From an uncultured Lysobacterales bacterium (GTDB lineage: Bacteria > Pseudomonadota > Gammaproteobacteria > Xanthomonadales > Xanthomonadaceae), in contig CAMPJI010000045.1 of NCBI GenBank assembly GCA_946886865.1, positions 1 to 18,719 on the forward strand: a stretch of 18,719 nucleotides of DNA. The letters run 5' to 3'. How positions within the stretch are numbered: the stretch's first letter is position 1; every line of letters starts with the position of its first letter. A program made the translations under genes and the position numbers. Below the pieces are notes generated by a model. That model ran no database searches. It was not told where the DNA came from and worked only from the letters and a program-made list of their open reading frames with translations. Positions 8,007 through 13,934 of this stretch are shown here, piece after piece.

Positions 8007-8037
8007 GAGGGGTATCGCCCCGCTCAACCCATCCTGC
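8007..8037 (-). repeat. Degenerate GTAG-type REP copy
   Basis: It aligns without gaps to the 7933-7963 copy with about five mismatches in 31 bases. On the minus strand its head is GCAG, not GTAG. It lies 11 bases beyond the stop of the truncated haemoglobin gene and could act as its 3' hairpin. Confidence 0.7.
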
Positions 8038-8047
8038 GGTGGCGCGG

Positions 8048-8449
8048 TCAACCGCCGATCACCGCCAGCCCCAATGGCCTGCGCTTGGGGTCCAGCCCCA
8101 GGCCGTACTGCAGACTGCCGCCGATGCGCTCGGCGATGGCCATCAGCGTGCGGGTGTGTTCGGGGCCGACGACCTCCAGCGCCGTTCGCTCCCACAGCGC
8201 CAGCCACGTGGTGAAGTGCTCGGCGTGGATCGGGTGGCCGCGGTGGGCGGCCATCGGGTTGCCGCGGTAGCGCTGCGCGCGCAGCGCCACCGAGCACCAG
8301 AAGTCGACCAGCGTCGCCTTGTGCGCGTCCCAGTCGTGCACGGTGTTGTTGAACACCGGCCCGAGTTCCGGGTCGCGCCGGACGCGCTCGTAGAACCGGT
8401 CCACCAGCCGGGCGATGGCGGCTTCGTCGAGGGATGTGTGCTCGGTCAT
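8048..8449 (-). CDS. Group III truncated haemoglobin
   Basis: This 133-aa haem protein is of the TrHb III class, proposed to handle O2, NO or peroxide. Helix B holds VDRFYERVRRDPELGPVF with F19-Y20 at the B9-B10 positions. Then come DFWCSVALRAQRYRGNPM (W51) and the proximal segment MAAHRGHPIHAEHFTTWLALW. By the family pattern H-x-x-x-PI-x-x-x-HF-x-x-WL, H69 is the likely haem ligand. Length is normal for the class. The ATG at 8449 begins MTEHTSLDEAAIARL and lacks a clear ribosome site. It lies 28 bases after the DUF421 stop at 8478, so it is probably the last gene of the minus-strand run starting at 9680. Genes of this run have no obvious shared pathway, but all fit stress physiology. Confidence 0.92.
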   Translation of the reverse strand: MTEHTSLDEAAIARLVDRFYERVRRDPELGPVFNNTVHDWDAHKATLVDFWCSVALRAQRYRGNPMAAHRGHPIHAEHFTTWLALWERTALEVVGPEHTRTLMAIAERIGGSLQYGLGLDPKRRPLGLAVIGG

Positions 8450-8477
8450 GCGCGGCGCAGCGGTGCGGAGAAGGGCG

Positions 8478-9038
8478 TCATTGTCGCTGATGGGGCGCGG
8501 CCGGCCTGGTGCCGGCGACCTCGCCCGCGCTGTCGTACCCGTCCACGTCCTGCATCGCCGACCCCGAACTGCCGCGCGTGGGTAGCACGCTGACGCTGCC
8601 GTCGGTCTCCAGCACCACCGCCTCCACGTCCTCCAGCGCCGTGATGCCCTGCGCGCGCACGGCGGCGCGGACCTCGCTTTCGACCACGCGCGCACGGCGC
8701 ATGGCGTCGTGGCGGAAGCGGCCGTGGACCAGCAGCAGGGTGGGCTCGGCCTTGATCCAGCGCTCCACCGCGGGCACATGCACCGACAGCCGCGTGATGA
8801 CCCACTGCAGCGCCACCAGCAACGCAAAGGCGACAACGCCCTGGGCCAGCGTGGTATCCCTCGAGAGCAGCATGGTGGCCAGCGTCGAGCCGAACGCCAC
8901 CGTCACCACCATGTCGAACGCGTTCCACTTCGACAGTGTGCGTTTGCCCGACAGCCGCAGCAGTGCCACCAGCGCCACGTAGGCGAGGGTGCCCACCACC
9001 AGCGTGCGCAGCAGGGCCATCGGGTCGTCGAAGAACAT
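8478..9038 (-). CDS. DUF421 (YetF/YcaP-type) membrane protein, second copy
   Basis: This 186-aa protein is a DUF421 family member. Membrane helices lie at about 10-28, 43-58 and 63-83. LLRLSGKRTLSKWNAFDMVV is the family's GKR-x-L-x-x-FD motif, a better match than in the copy at 5220. The cytoplasmic domain contains EPTLLLVHGRFRHDAMRRAR and GITALEDVEAVVLETDGSVSVL. The C-terminal tail is low-complexity. The ATG at 9038 has GGAAGG about seven bases upstream. It lies 22 bases after the DUF2945 gene and 28 before the haemoglobin gene, so an operon is likely. The two DUF421 proteins in this window differ strongly and are not a recent duplication. Confidence 0.9.
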   Translation of the reverse strand: MFFDDPMALLRTLVVGTLAYVALVALLRLSGKRTLSKWNAFDMVVTVAFGSTLATMLLSRDTTLAQGVVAFALLVALQWVITRLSVHVPAVERWIKAEPTLLLVHGRFRHDAMRRARVVESEVRAAVRAQGITALEDVEAVVLETDGSVSVLPTRGSSGSAMQDVDGYDSAGEVAGTRPAAPHQRQ

Positions 9039-9060
9039 CACAGTGCCTTCCAGCAACGCA

Positions 9061-9270
9061 TCATGCCTTCTCCAGCGCCGTGCCCGTGCGCACCGCCACG
9101 TGGTCGGTCCTGTCGCTTCCGATCTCGGATTGCGGCGCGTCCGCGCTGCAGTGGCGGGTGCCGCCCTGCCACTCGGAATCGCGCATGTGCATCTGGCGGA
9201 TGGTGCCGGTGACGCGCCCGGCGTCGGCGTTCCAGCGGATGTGGTTCCGGGCCTTGACGTGCCTGGACAT
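9061..9270 (-). CDS. DUF2945 (hypervirulence-associated TUDOR-type) small protein
   Basis: This 69-aa protein is easily missed because longer frames overlap it. The pattern fits DUF2945 along its length: VKARNHIRWNADAGRVTGTI, a middle linker, then SADAPQSEIGSDRTDHVAV and RTGTALEKA. These are short SH3/Tudor-like barrels, widespread in soil bacteria, and named from a fungal homologue linked to hypervirulence; the bacterial role is unknown. The frame extends upstream without a stop, but the ATG at 9270 gives exactly the family length. The Shine-Dalgarno is weak. It lies between the DUF1622 gene (47 bases upstream) and the DUF421 gene (22 bases downstream). Confidence 0.85.
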   Translation of the reverse strand: MSRHVKARNHIRWNADAGRVTGTIRQMHMRDSEWQGGTRHCSADAPQSEIGSDRTDHVAVRTGTALEKA

Positions 9271-9317
9271 GGCATACGCTCGGTTGAAGCGGACGCCCGA
9301 CCCTACGCCCCCCGCCA

Positions 9318-9680
9318 TCAAGCGGGCGTGGTCGGTGGACGCTCGGTGCGGGCCTGCCAAGGCCATCGGCCTTCCAGTTCCACCTGCAACGCCATGCTGA
9401 GGAAGGTGCGGATCAGGACGATCAGGCCCAGCACGAGCACGCCGTCCAGCGTGGGGCGCACGGCCACCGTGCGGATGATGTCGGCCGCCACCAGGAACTC
9501 CAGCCCCAGCAGGATGCCGCGCCCGATGTCCTGCCGGAACTGGCGGTACACGTCGTCCGATGTCCGCCACTGCCGTGCCGCGCGGACCACGGCCAGTGCC
9601 AGCCCCAGGACGATGGCGGCGACCCCGATACCGTCCAGGGCCGTGGCCACGCCATCGATGAGGTCGGTGAATGTCGGCAT
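9318..9680 (-). CDS. DUF1622 family membrane protein
   Basis: This 120-aa protein matches DUF1622. Three hydrophobic segments lie at about 14-34, 54-72 and 79-97. The diagnostic central stretch is FRQDIGRGILLGLEFLVAAD followed by IIRTVAV, and then LGLIVLIRTFLSMALQVELEG. The function of the family is unknown. The ATG at 9680 is supported by GGAGAG six bases upstream. This is the first gene of the apparent minus-strand operon DUF1622, DUF2945, DUF421, truncated haemoglobin. The 120-base gap upstream, shared with the end of the GNAT gene, should hold the promoter but shows no clear sigma-70 boxes. Confidence 0.9.
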   Translation of the reverse strand: MPTFTDLIDGVATALDGIGVAAIVLGLALAVVRAARQWRTSDDVYRQFRQDIGRGILLGLEFLVAADIIRTVAVRPTLDGVLVLGLIVLIRTFLSMALQVELEGRWPWQARTERPPTTPA

Positions 9681-9775
9681 GGCGCTCTCCTGGTGCTGTG
9701 GATGGCGGGGTGGGGCACGGCCCGTGCGGCGGTGTCAGGCGCGCGCGCTGCCGCGGTGCCGTGGTCGACACCCGC

Positions 9776-9804
9776 GATGGCCCCGTGGCAGCGCCCCATC
9801 CTAC
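9776..9804 (-). repeat. Solo degenerate GTAG-type REP overlapping GNAT stop
   Basis: On the minus strand it begins GTAGGATGGG and closes with CCATC, the ends of the 31-base repeat family around the transposase. The middle is diverged and two bases shorter. The stem GATGG/CCATC remains. Its GTAG supplies the TAG stop (9801-9803) of the GNAT gene. Confidence 0.6.
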
Positions 9805-10277
9805 GGGCGGTCCACCGTGCGGGTCAGGAACACGCTGTTGGGATCGGGCCGGTAGTCGCCGAACGGCGGGCAGGGCACAAAGCCGAACGCCGCGTACAGC
9901 CGGTGCGCGGGCGCGAAGAACGCCATCGACCCGGTTTCCAGGCTCAGCCGCGTGATGCCGTCGCGTGCCGCGGTGTCGACCATGTGCGCCAGCAACCGGG
10001 CCGCCACGCCGCGACGCAGGTGCGACGCCGCGGTGCGCATCGACTTGACCTCGGCATGCGTGGCGTCCAGCCGCTTGAGCGCGCCGAACCCGGCCAGTGC
10101 CTCGCCGTCCCACGCGCACCAGACCCGGATGTCGGGCCCGCGCAGGCCCGACAGGTCCAGCGCGTGCCGGCTTTCCTTCGGGGCGGTGGGGGCAAGGGAG
10201 GCGAGGTGTTCGCGCAGCAAGGCGATGACGCGGGGGTCGTCGAGGTCGCCGGGGCGGATGTCGAGGTCGTCGTTCAA
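9801..10277 (-). CDS. GNAT-family N-acetyltransferase
   Basis: This 158-aa protein has a complete GNAT fold: an N-terminal beta strand LDIRPGDLDDPRVIALLREHL, the central sheet VWCAWDGEALAGFGALKRLD and EVKSMRTAASHLRRGVAARLLAHMV, where the R-R-G-V-A segment is the acetyl-CoA pyrophosphate loop. Then come ITRLSLETGSMAFFAPAHRLYAAFGFVPCPPF and the terminal strand SVFLTRTV. It resembles generic PhnO/YhhY-like proteins that acetylate amines; the substrate is unknown. No ATG starts this frame, and TTG at 10277 gives the expected N-terminus, so a TTG start is likely. Its TAG stop comes from a degenerate GTAG repeat. Confidence 0.88.
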   Translation of the reverse strand: MNDDLDIRPGDLDDPRVIALLREHLASLAPTAPKESRHALDLSGLRGPDIRVWCAWDGEALAGFGALKRLDATHAEVKSMRTAASHLRRGVAARLLAHMVDTAARDGITRLSLETGSMAFFAPAHRLYAAFGFVPCPPFGDYRPDPNSVFLTRTVDRP

Positions 10278-10347
10278 GTGATGGATCCGCGTGGCTTCGG
10301 CTTATGGAGCAGTGAACTGCCCATTCGGTTGGCGCCTTTTTCGTTGT

Positions 10348-10941
10348 TCAATGGACTTTCATTGCGCGTTGGTCCCAGCGAACCTGCAACGGCTGTTCTC
10401 CACGCCACGCCCCGATATGCACGTGGGGCGCCCTGGCATAGCCGTTGTTGCCGACAAAACCGATCGGGTCGCCTGCCTTCAACGTGGAGCCCTCTTCCAC
10501 GAGGAACCCCTGCAGGTGGCCGAGGGCGAACATCGTGCCATCCGAGGCCTTCAGGATGACGCCCGAGGCGCGGCTTTTGTCGGGCTGGCCCGGCTGATTG
10601 ATGAGCGGGTTCACGTGGACATCCAGCACCTCGCAGTCACAAGGGGAGTAGACAGGGCGATCCCATCCGTACCAATCCTCGTTGGTGGAGCCATCGGTTC
10701 GGTACAGCCTGAGGAAGAAAAGGTCCTTGTTCTCGTCGAATGCGGAAACCATGCAGTCCTGGCCGAGATCATCTCCCGGGTATGGAAGCTCGCCTTCTGC
10801 GTGCTCGGAACACATGTAGGGATCTTCAAACAGAGGGTGAGCCAGCACCTGCTGGATCGCCGTTGCGGTGGATGGCGCCGGCTGCTCTGCGTGAGACGGT
10901 ATCCACGTCAGTACAAGCAAGACAAATACAACTGCGCGCAT
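10348..10941 (-). CDS. Secreted M23/LytM-like protein with altered metal site
   Basis: This 197-aa protein has a Sec signal peptide (MRAVVFVLLVLTWIPSHA, cleavage after A18). The C-terminal part looks like the M23/LytM fold: GVILKASDGTMFALGHLQGF, EEGSTLKAGDPIGFVGNNGY and APHVHIGAW. H142 and the HxH pair (H173, H175) are present. The first motif, normally HxxxD, reads WYGWD at 90-94, so the zinc-ligand His is Trp while the Asp (D94) remains. It may be a non-catalytic LytM domain, as in the EnvC/NlpD type that activates amidases, or it may bind metal differently. Four Cys (C44, C63, C101, C103) suggest disulfides in the periplasm. The ATG at 10941 has GGGAG seven bases upstream. No operon partner is evident. 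Confidence 0.78.
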   Translation of the reverse strand: MRAVVFVLLVLTWIPSHAEQPAPSTATAIQQVLAHPLFEDPYMCSEHAEGELPYPGDDLGQDCMVSAFDENKDLFFLRLYRTDGSTNEDWYGWDRPVYSPCDCEVLDVHVNPLINQPGQPDKSRASGVILKASDGTMFALGHLQGFLVEEGSTLKAGDPIGFVGNNGYARAPHVHIGAWRGEQPLQVRWDQRAMKVH

Positions 10942-11188
10942 GAGTCGCTCCCGGGCCGATGGTGCAGGGAGATTGCCGGGCGATCCGCCTTCGTTTGAAC
11001 GCCGGGAAGTCCTCGTGACTTTCCGCACAGGGTCCCCGCCGACGGCACGCCTTCGCTCAACCTGGCCCACGCAAGGCCGGCCACGCCTTCGCCTGACGGT
11101 CACCAAAGAAGGTTTCCGCGCGATCGAGTTCCTCAACGCCGAAGGCAAGGTCGTGCAGACGCTGACCCCGAAAGCAGCGGGCGGCTGA
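10940..11188 (+). CDS. Doubtful small ORF or gene remnant in divergent intergenic space
   Basis: The 341 bases between the M23-like gene (-) and the ArsR gene (+) hold an 82-codon frame. Its last 35 residues (LTVTKEGFRAIEFLNAEG, then KVVQTLTPKAAGG) look like genuine protein, while the first half is Arg-rich and protein-unlike. The proposed ATG overlaps the opposite-strand ATG of the M23-like gene in one CATG. It may be the 3' remnant of a lost gene or a small protein with a later start. No ribosome site supports the ATG at 10940. Confidence 0.25.
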   Translation: MSRSRADGAGRLPGDPPSFERREVLVTFRTGSPPTARLRSTWPTQGRPRLRLTVTKEGFRAIEFLNAEGKVVQTLTPKAAGG

Positions 11189-11235
11189 GTCGCACGGGGC
11201 GGGGTCCCTCCCTCGGCGACGGTGGTCGAAAATAT

Positions 11236-11251
11236 TCAACTAAAGGGTTGA
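11236..11251. promoter_or_regulatory. Upstream operator-like palindrome of the ArsR gene
   Basis: TCAAC-taaagg-GTTGA is an inverted repeat whose right arm overlaps the -35 TTGACA (11248-11253). The flanking TATTCAAC is repeated at the second site 38-40 bases downstream, which points to one protein binding both, most likely the ArsR regulator itself. Confidence 0.6.
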
Positions 11252-11275
11252 CAGTCGTCCGGCGTGAGGTATATT
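11248..11275 (+). promoter_or_regulatory. Sigma-70 promoter for arsR-SRPBCC, probably leaderless
   Basis: A consensus -35 TTGACA (11248-11253) and a -10 TATATT (11270-11275) are 16 bases apart. Transcription would start about 11282-11283, where the GTG start codon of the ArsR gene lies. No Shine-Dalgarno fits, so a leaderless mRNA is expected. Confidence 0.75.
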
Positions 11276-11290
11276 CAACCACGTGGTTAA
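11274..11290. promoter_or_regulatory. Second operator-like palindrome, over transcription and translation start
   Basis: The centre AACCACGTGGTT (11277-11288) is a perfect 12-base palindrome, extended to TTCAACCACGTGGTTAA with near symmetry. It spans the predicted +1 and the GTG start codon at 11283. A bound repressor here would block transcription directly, fitting autorepression. Confidence 0.65.
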
Positions 11291-11687
11291 CAAACACGCT
11301 CCCCAGCTCGACACCGTGTTCCAGGCCCTGTCCGACCCGACCCGGCGCGCGATGCTGCACGCCCTGGCCGCCGGTGAGCGCACCGTCGGAGAACTGGCCG
11401 CGCCGTTCGACATCTCGCTGGCCGGCGCCTCCAAGCACATCCAGATGCTGGAGCGCGCCGGCCTGATCCAGCGCGAGGTGCAGGGCCGCGTGCACACCTG
11501 CCGGCTCGACGCGCGCCCGCTGCATGCCGGCGCGGAATGGCTCCGCCATTACGAACGCTTCTGGACCGGCAAGCTCGATGCCCTCGAAGCCCTCCTCAAC
11601 GCCGAGGACGCCGCAAAGAAACCCAAGCGGGACACCGCCCGCAACGCCACCGCCCGCAAGGCCCGCCCCCCACGGAGAAAGCCATGA
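11283..11687 (+). CDS. ArsR-family transcriptional regulator (SRPBCC-linked type)
   Basis: This 134-aa protein starts with GTG. Residues 8-90 are a winged helix: FQALSDPTRRAMLHALAAGE, TVGELAAPFDISLAGASKHI (recognition helix), QMLERAGLIQREVQGRVHT (wing). It lacks the Cys pair of metal-sensing ArsR proteins, so it belongs to the metal-independent subgroup found next to SRPBCC/AHSA1 genes. The C-terminus (about 112-134) is a Lys/Arg-rich tail, KKPKRDTARNATARK and on, that could bind DNA non-specifically. The gene overlaps the SRPBCC gene by ATGA, so the two are co-translated. Two palindromes around its promoter suggest autoregulation. The inducer is unknown. Confidence 0.93.
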   Translation: MVNKHAPQLDTVFQALSDPTRRAMLHALAAGERTVGELAAPFDISLAGASKHIQMLERAGLIQREVQGRVHTCRLDARPLHAGAEWLRHYERFWTGKLDALEALLNAEDAAKKPKRDTARNATARKARPPRRKP

Positions 11688-12253
11688 ACCAGGCCATCAA
11701 CATCGCCACCCCCGAAGCCGACTACGGCGTCGTCAGCGCGCCCCGGACCGTGCGCATCCAGCGGCTACTGCCCGGTCCGATCGAACGCATCTGGTCCTAC
11801 CTGACCGACGGCGAGCTGCGCCGCCAGTGGCTGGCCGCCGGCAACATGCAACTGCAGGAGGGCGCGCCCTTCGAACTCGTCTGGCGCAACGACGAGCTGA
11901 CCGACCCGCCGGGCCAGCGCCCGGACGGCTTCGGCAAGGAACACCGCATGCGCAGCCGCATCACCGAGCTCGACCCGCCACGCCGGCTCGCCTTCACCTG
12001 GGGCGAGAGCGAAGGCGAGGGCGGCGGCGACGTGACCTTCGACCTCGAGCCCAAGGGCGACCAGGTGCTGCTGACCGTGGTCCACCGCGGCATCTCCGAC
12101 CGCGCCAACCTGCTGATGATCGGCGCCGGCTGGCACGTCCACCTCGACCTCCTGGTCAACCGCGCCGAGGGCGGGACGGCGCAAACGCAGGAAACCTTCT
12201 GGGACGGCTGGACGCGCCTGCGCGCCGAGTATGACCGCCGCATCCCGGCCTGA
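11684..12253 (+). CDS. SRPBCC / AHSA1-domain protein
   Basis: This 189-aa protein has the START-like SRPBCC fold with a hydrophobic ligand cavity. Signs are RTVRIQRLLPGPIERIWSYL, DGELRRQWLAAGNM, RMRSRITELDPPRRLAFTWG, then VTFDLEPKGDQVLLTVVHRG and the C-terminal helix ETFWDGWTRLRAEYDR. The AHSA1 subgroup resembles the Aha1 C-terminal domain; bacterial members paired with ArsR regulators bind unknown small molecules. ATG 11684 overlaps the ArsR stop and has GGAG eight bases upstream. It is the second gene of a two-gene operon, and the likely scenario is that the regulator controls this protein in response to its ligand (inference). Confidence 0.92.
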   Translation: MNQAINIATPEADYGVVSAPRTVRIQRLLPGPIERIWSYLTDGELRRQWLAAGNMQLQEGAPFELVWRNDELTDPPGQRPDGFGKEHRMRSRITELDPPRRLAFTWGESEGEGGGDVTFDLEPKGDQVLLTVVHRGISDRANLLMIGAGWHVHLDLLVNRAEGGTAQTQETFWDGWTRLRAEYDRRIPA

Positions 12254-12279
12254 GCGCGCGGAGTTTTGCGTACACGGCC

Positions 12280-12306
12280 CGCGGCTGAGCCGAGCGCTCA
12301 GCCGCG
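12280..12306. terminator. Hairpin between convergent SRPBCC and aminoglycoside acetyltransferase genes
   Basis: CGCGGCTGAGC (12280-12290), loop of five, GCTCAGCCGCG (12296-12306): a perfect 11-bp stem. It takes in the TGA stop and the last two codons of the acetyltransferase gene. No T-run on either side, as is common in high-GC genomes. It probably ends transcription from both directions. Confidence 0.75.
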
Positions 12307-12768
12307 CGTAGGCACCGCAATGTCGAAATGCAGGACGTCCTCGCGGATGCCGAGCCCGGAGTAGAGCGCAATCGCCGCCTCGTCTTCGGGCCCGGTGTCG
12401 GCCTGCACGTAGATCACCCACGCCCCGCGTCGCTGCGCCTCGGTCCGCAATGCCTGGATCAGCGAGGTTGCGATGCCCTGGCGTTGGTGCGCCGCCGCGA
12501 CGGCGAGGTCGTAGATGTAGATCTCGCTGCGCTCCTGCTCGAACTTGGGGAGCTCGTAGGCGACCAGGCCACCCACCACCTCGTCGCCCGCCACGGCCGC
12601 GAGCGCGATGAAATAGGTGTTGCCCAGAAGCCGCTGCTGGTACGCCGGAGTGGGGCGCTTCCCCACATAGGTGTCCAGCTCGTCGAAGGCCTCGCCGAAC
12701 ATCGCCAGCAGGCCGTCCATCAGGCGCAGGTCGTCGGCTTTGAGTTGCCTGATCGCGTACGTGGTCAT
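12298..12768 (-). CDS. aac(3)-I: AAC(3)-I-type aminoglycoside 3-N-acetyltransferase
   Basis: This 156-aa GNAT enzyme closely resembles the AAC(3)-I group (gentamicin/fortimicin acetyltransferases of class 1 integrons). Several blocks match what I remember of AAC(3)-Ia: YFIALAAVAGDEVVGGLVAY, LPKFEQERSEIYIYDLAV, HQRQGIATSLIQAL (acetyl-CoA loop at about 94-101), WVIYVQAD and LGIREDVLHFDI near the C-terminus. The enzyme would transfer acetyl to the 3-amino group of deoxystreptamine antibiotics. Base composition is that of the backbone and no attC follows the gene, so it looks like a resident chromosomal homologue, not a cassette. The ATG at 12768 is well placed, but the ribosome site is weak. It lies 73 bases after the DUF5996 gene. 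Resistance in the host is untested. Confidence 0.85.
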   Translation of the reverse strand: MTTYAIRQLKADDLRLMDGLLAMFGEAFDELDTYVGKRPTPAYQQRLLGNTYFIALAAVAGDEVVGGLVAYELPKFEQERSEIYIYDLAVAAAHQRQGIATSLIQALRTEAQRRGAWVIYVQADTGPEDEAAIALYSGLGIREDVLHFDIAVPTRG

Positions 12769-12841
12769 TGGTCAGGAGATCCGGGTCAGGTTCACCGTCA
12801 AATTTGCGGGAGAACGGCGGGAGACTGGTTCAGGTCCACTT

Positions 12842-13780
12842 TCAGACTCTGCGCCCGAATTCACTGCCGTCGCGCTCCAGCGAGGTGCGGTCCCAGTGCG
12901 CGAGATCCGCCGCGCTCTCGTAGGTGGACTGCAGGAAAGCGAGCAATGTGCCGTCCGGATCGCCAGCGCTGCGCACGGCGTCATAAGGCAGGACGAATTC
13001 CTGCAAGGCGTCCGAGAAATACGCAGCGGCCGGCTGCACCTCCCGTTCGCGGTAGCCGGCCGGTTCGGGCCAGGCATAGGCGTAGAACGCGGCCTCGCCG
13101 AGCCCCGCGCCCGGCCAGAAGCCGGCACTGGCGAGTTCATGCGAATACGCTTCCCGCATCACCCAGTCCGCGCAGTTCGGCGCGCCGCCTGGATGCATCG
13201 GCGCACCACGCCCCGAGAAGCGCGTGACCGCGAGATCGAAGGCGCCCCAGAAAAAGTGCGAGGGACTCGACTTGCCGTGGAACCGCGCGCGAAACATCTT
13301 GAAGACTCGGTCGGCCTGCAAGAACGCGCGCCAGACGCGATTGACGACATCGGCATCGTAGCTGGCGTGCGTGCGATCGTGCTCGAAGGGAATGGCCTCG
13401 ACGACTTCCACCGGCCGCGTGTAGATCGAGACCGCGATATCCAGTTCCGCCAGTGACGCCATCACATCGCGATGGAAGTCCGACACCGGCATCGACGACA
13501 GCGCGAGGTCACGCTTGCGTCCGTCGGACGTCCGGATCCGCAATGCGTGGTGCACGAAGTCGAACTCGATATCGAAGCTGCCGTCGCCGGCCGGAATGGG
13601 CGATGTCGTAAGACCGCTGGCAGTGACGTAAAGCGTGGAACCCCACGAGTGGTTCTGCCAGGGCGACAGCGCAAGTCGGATCTTGCCGACGATCTGCGTC
13701 CACATGTGCACGGTTGCAAACGTGTCGGCCCAAGCGTCGAGGGGTGGCAGTTCGGGCCATGGCGCGTCGGCATCGTTCAT
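12842..13780 (-). CDS. DUF5996 family protein
   Basis: This 312-aa protein matches DUF5996 along its length: LDAWADTFATVHMWTQIVGK, RLALSPWQNHSWGSTLYVTA, GLTTSPIPAGDGSFDIEFDF, then DADVVNRVWRAFLQADRVFK, GKSSPSHFFWGAFDLAVTRF and PGGAPNCADWVMREAYSHE. It is a soluble protein with many conserved aromatic and His residues; the function is unknown. The start at 13780 (MNDADAPWPELPPL) is supported by AGGAG about eight bases upstream; the frame's earlier start at 13801 would add seven poorly fitting residues. It is probably co-transcribed with the acetyltransferase gene 73 bases downstream. It marks the left (backbone) side of the low-GC block. Confidence 0.92.
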   Translation of the reverse strand: MNDADAPWPELPPLDAWADTFATVHMWTQIVGKIRLALSPWQNHSWGSTLYVTASGLTTSPIPAGDGSFDIEFDFVHHALRIRTSDGRKRDLALSSMPVSDFHRDVMASLAELDIAVSIYTRPVEVVEAIPFEHDRTHASYDADVVNRVWRAFLQADRVFKMFRARFHGKSSPSHFFWGAFDLAVTRFSGRGAPMHPGGAPNCADWVMREAYSHELASAGFWPGAGLGEAAFYAYAWPEPAGYREREVQPAAAYFSDALQEFVLPYDAVRSAGDPDGTLLAFLQSTYESAADLAHWDRTSLERDGSEFGRRV

Positions 13781-13817
13781 TCGCCTGCTCCTTCCGTCCA
13801 CGATGTGCCGTCAGGGT

Positions 13818-13851
13818 GCTACAGAACCGGGGCCGCTACAAAGCCGGGGCC
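13818..13851. repeat. 17-base tandem duplication at the edge of the low-GC block
   Basis: Two abutting 17-base units (13818-13834 and 13835-13851), both beginning GCTACA and ending CCGGGGCC, differ at two positions. They lie just where backbone composition gives way to the AT-richer block and could be a scar of insertion or slippage. Confidence 0.6.
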
Positions 13852-13934
13852 AGCGCGGTCTTTCTCTCTCATTCGCGTGAAAGAGCACTCTGACCCCTGT
13901 TTTTGGACCCATGTTTTTGCTGCTTCGGGGTTCG

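Noticed and set aside
9061..10119. Minus-strand frame of 352 codons across the GNAT and DUF1622 genes
   Set aside because: Only its last 69 codons are a real gene (DUF2945). The rest is an out-of-frame reading of supported genes.
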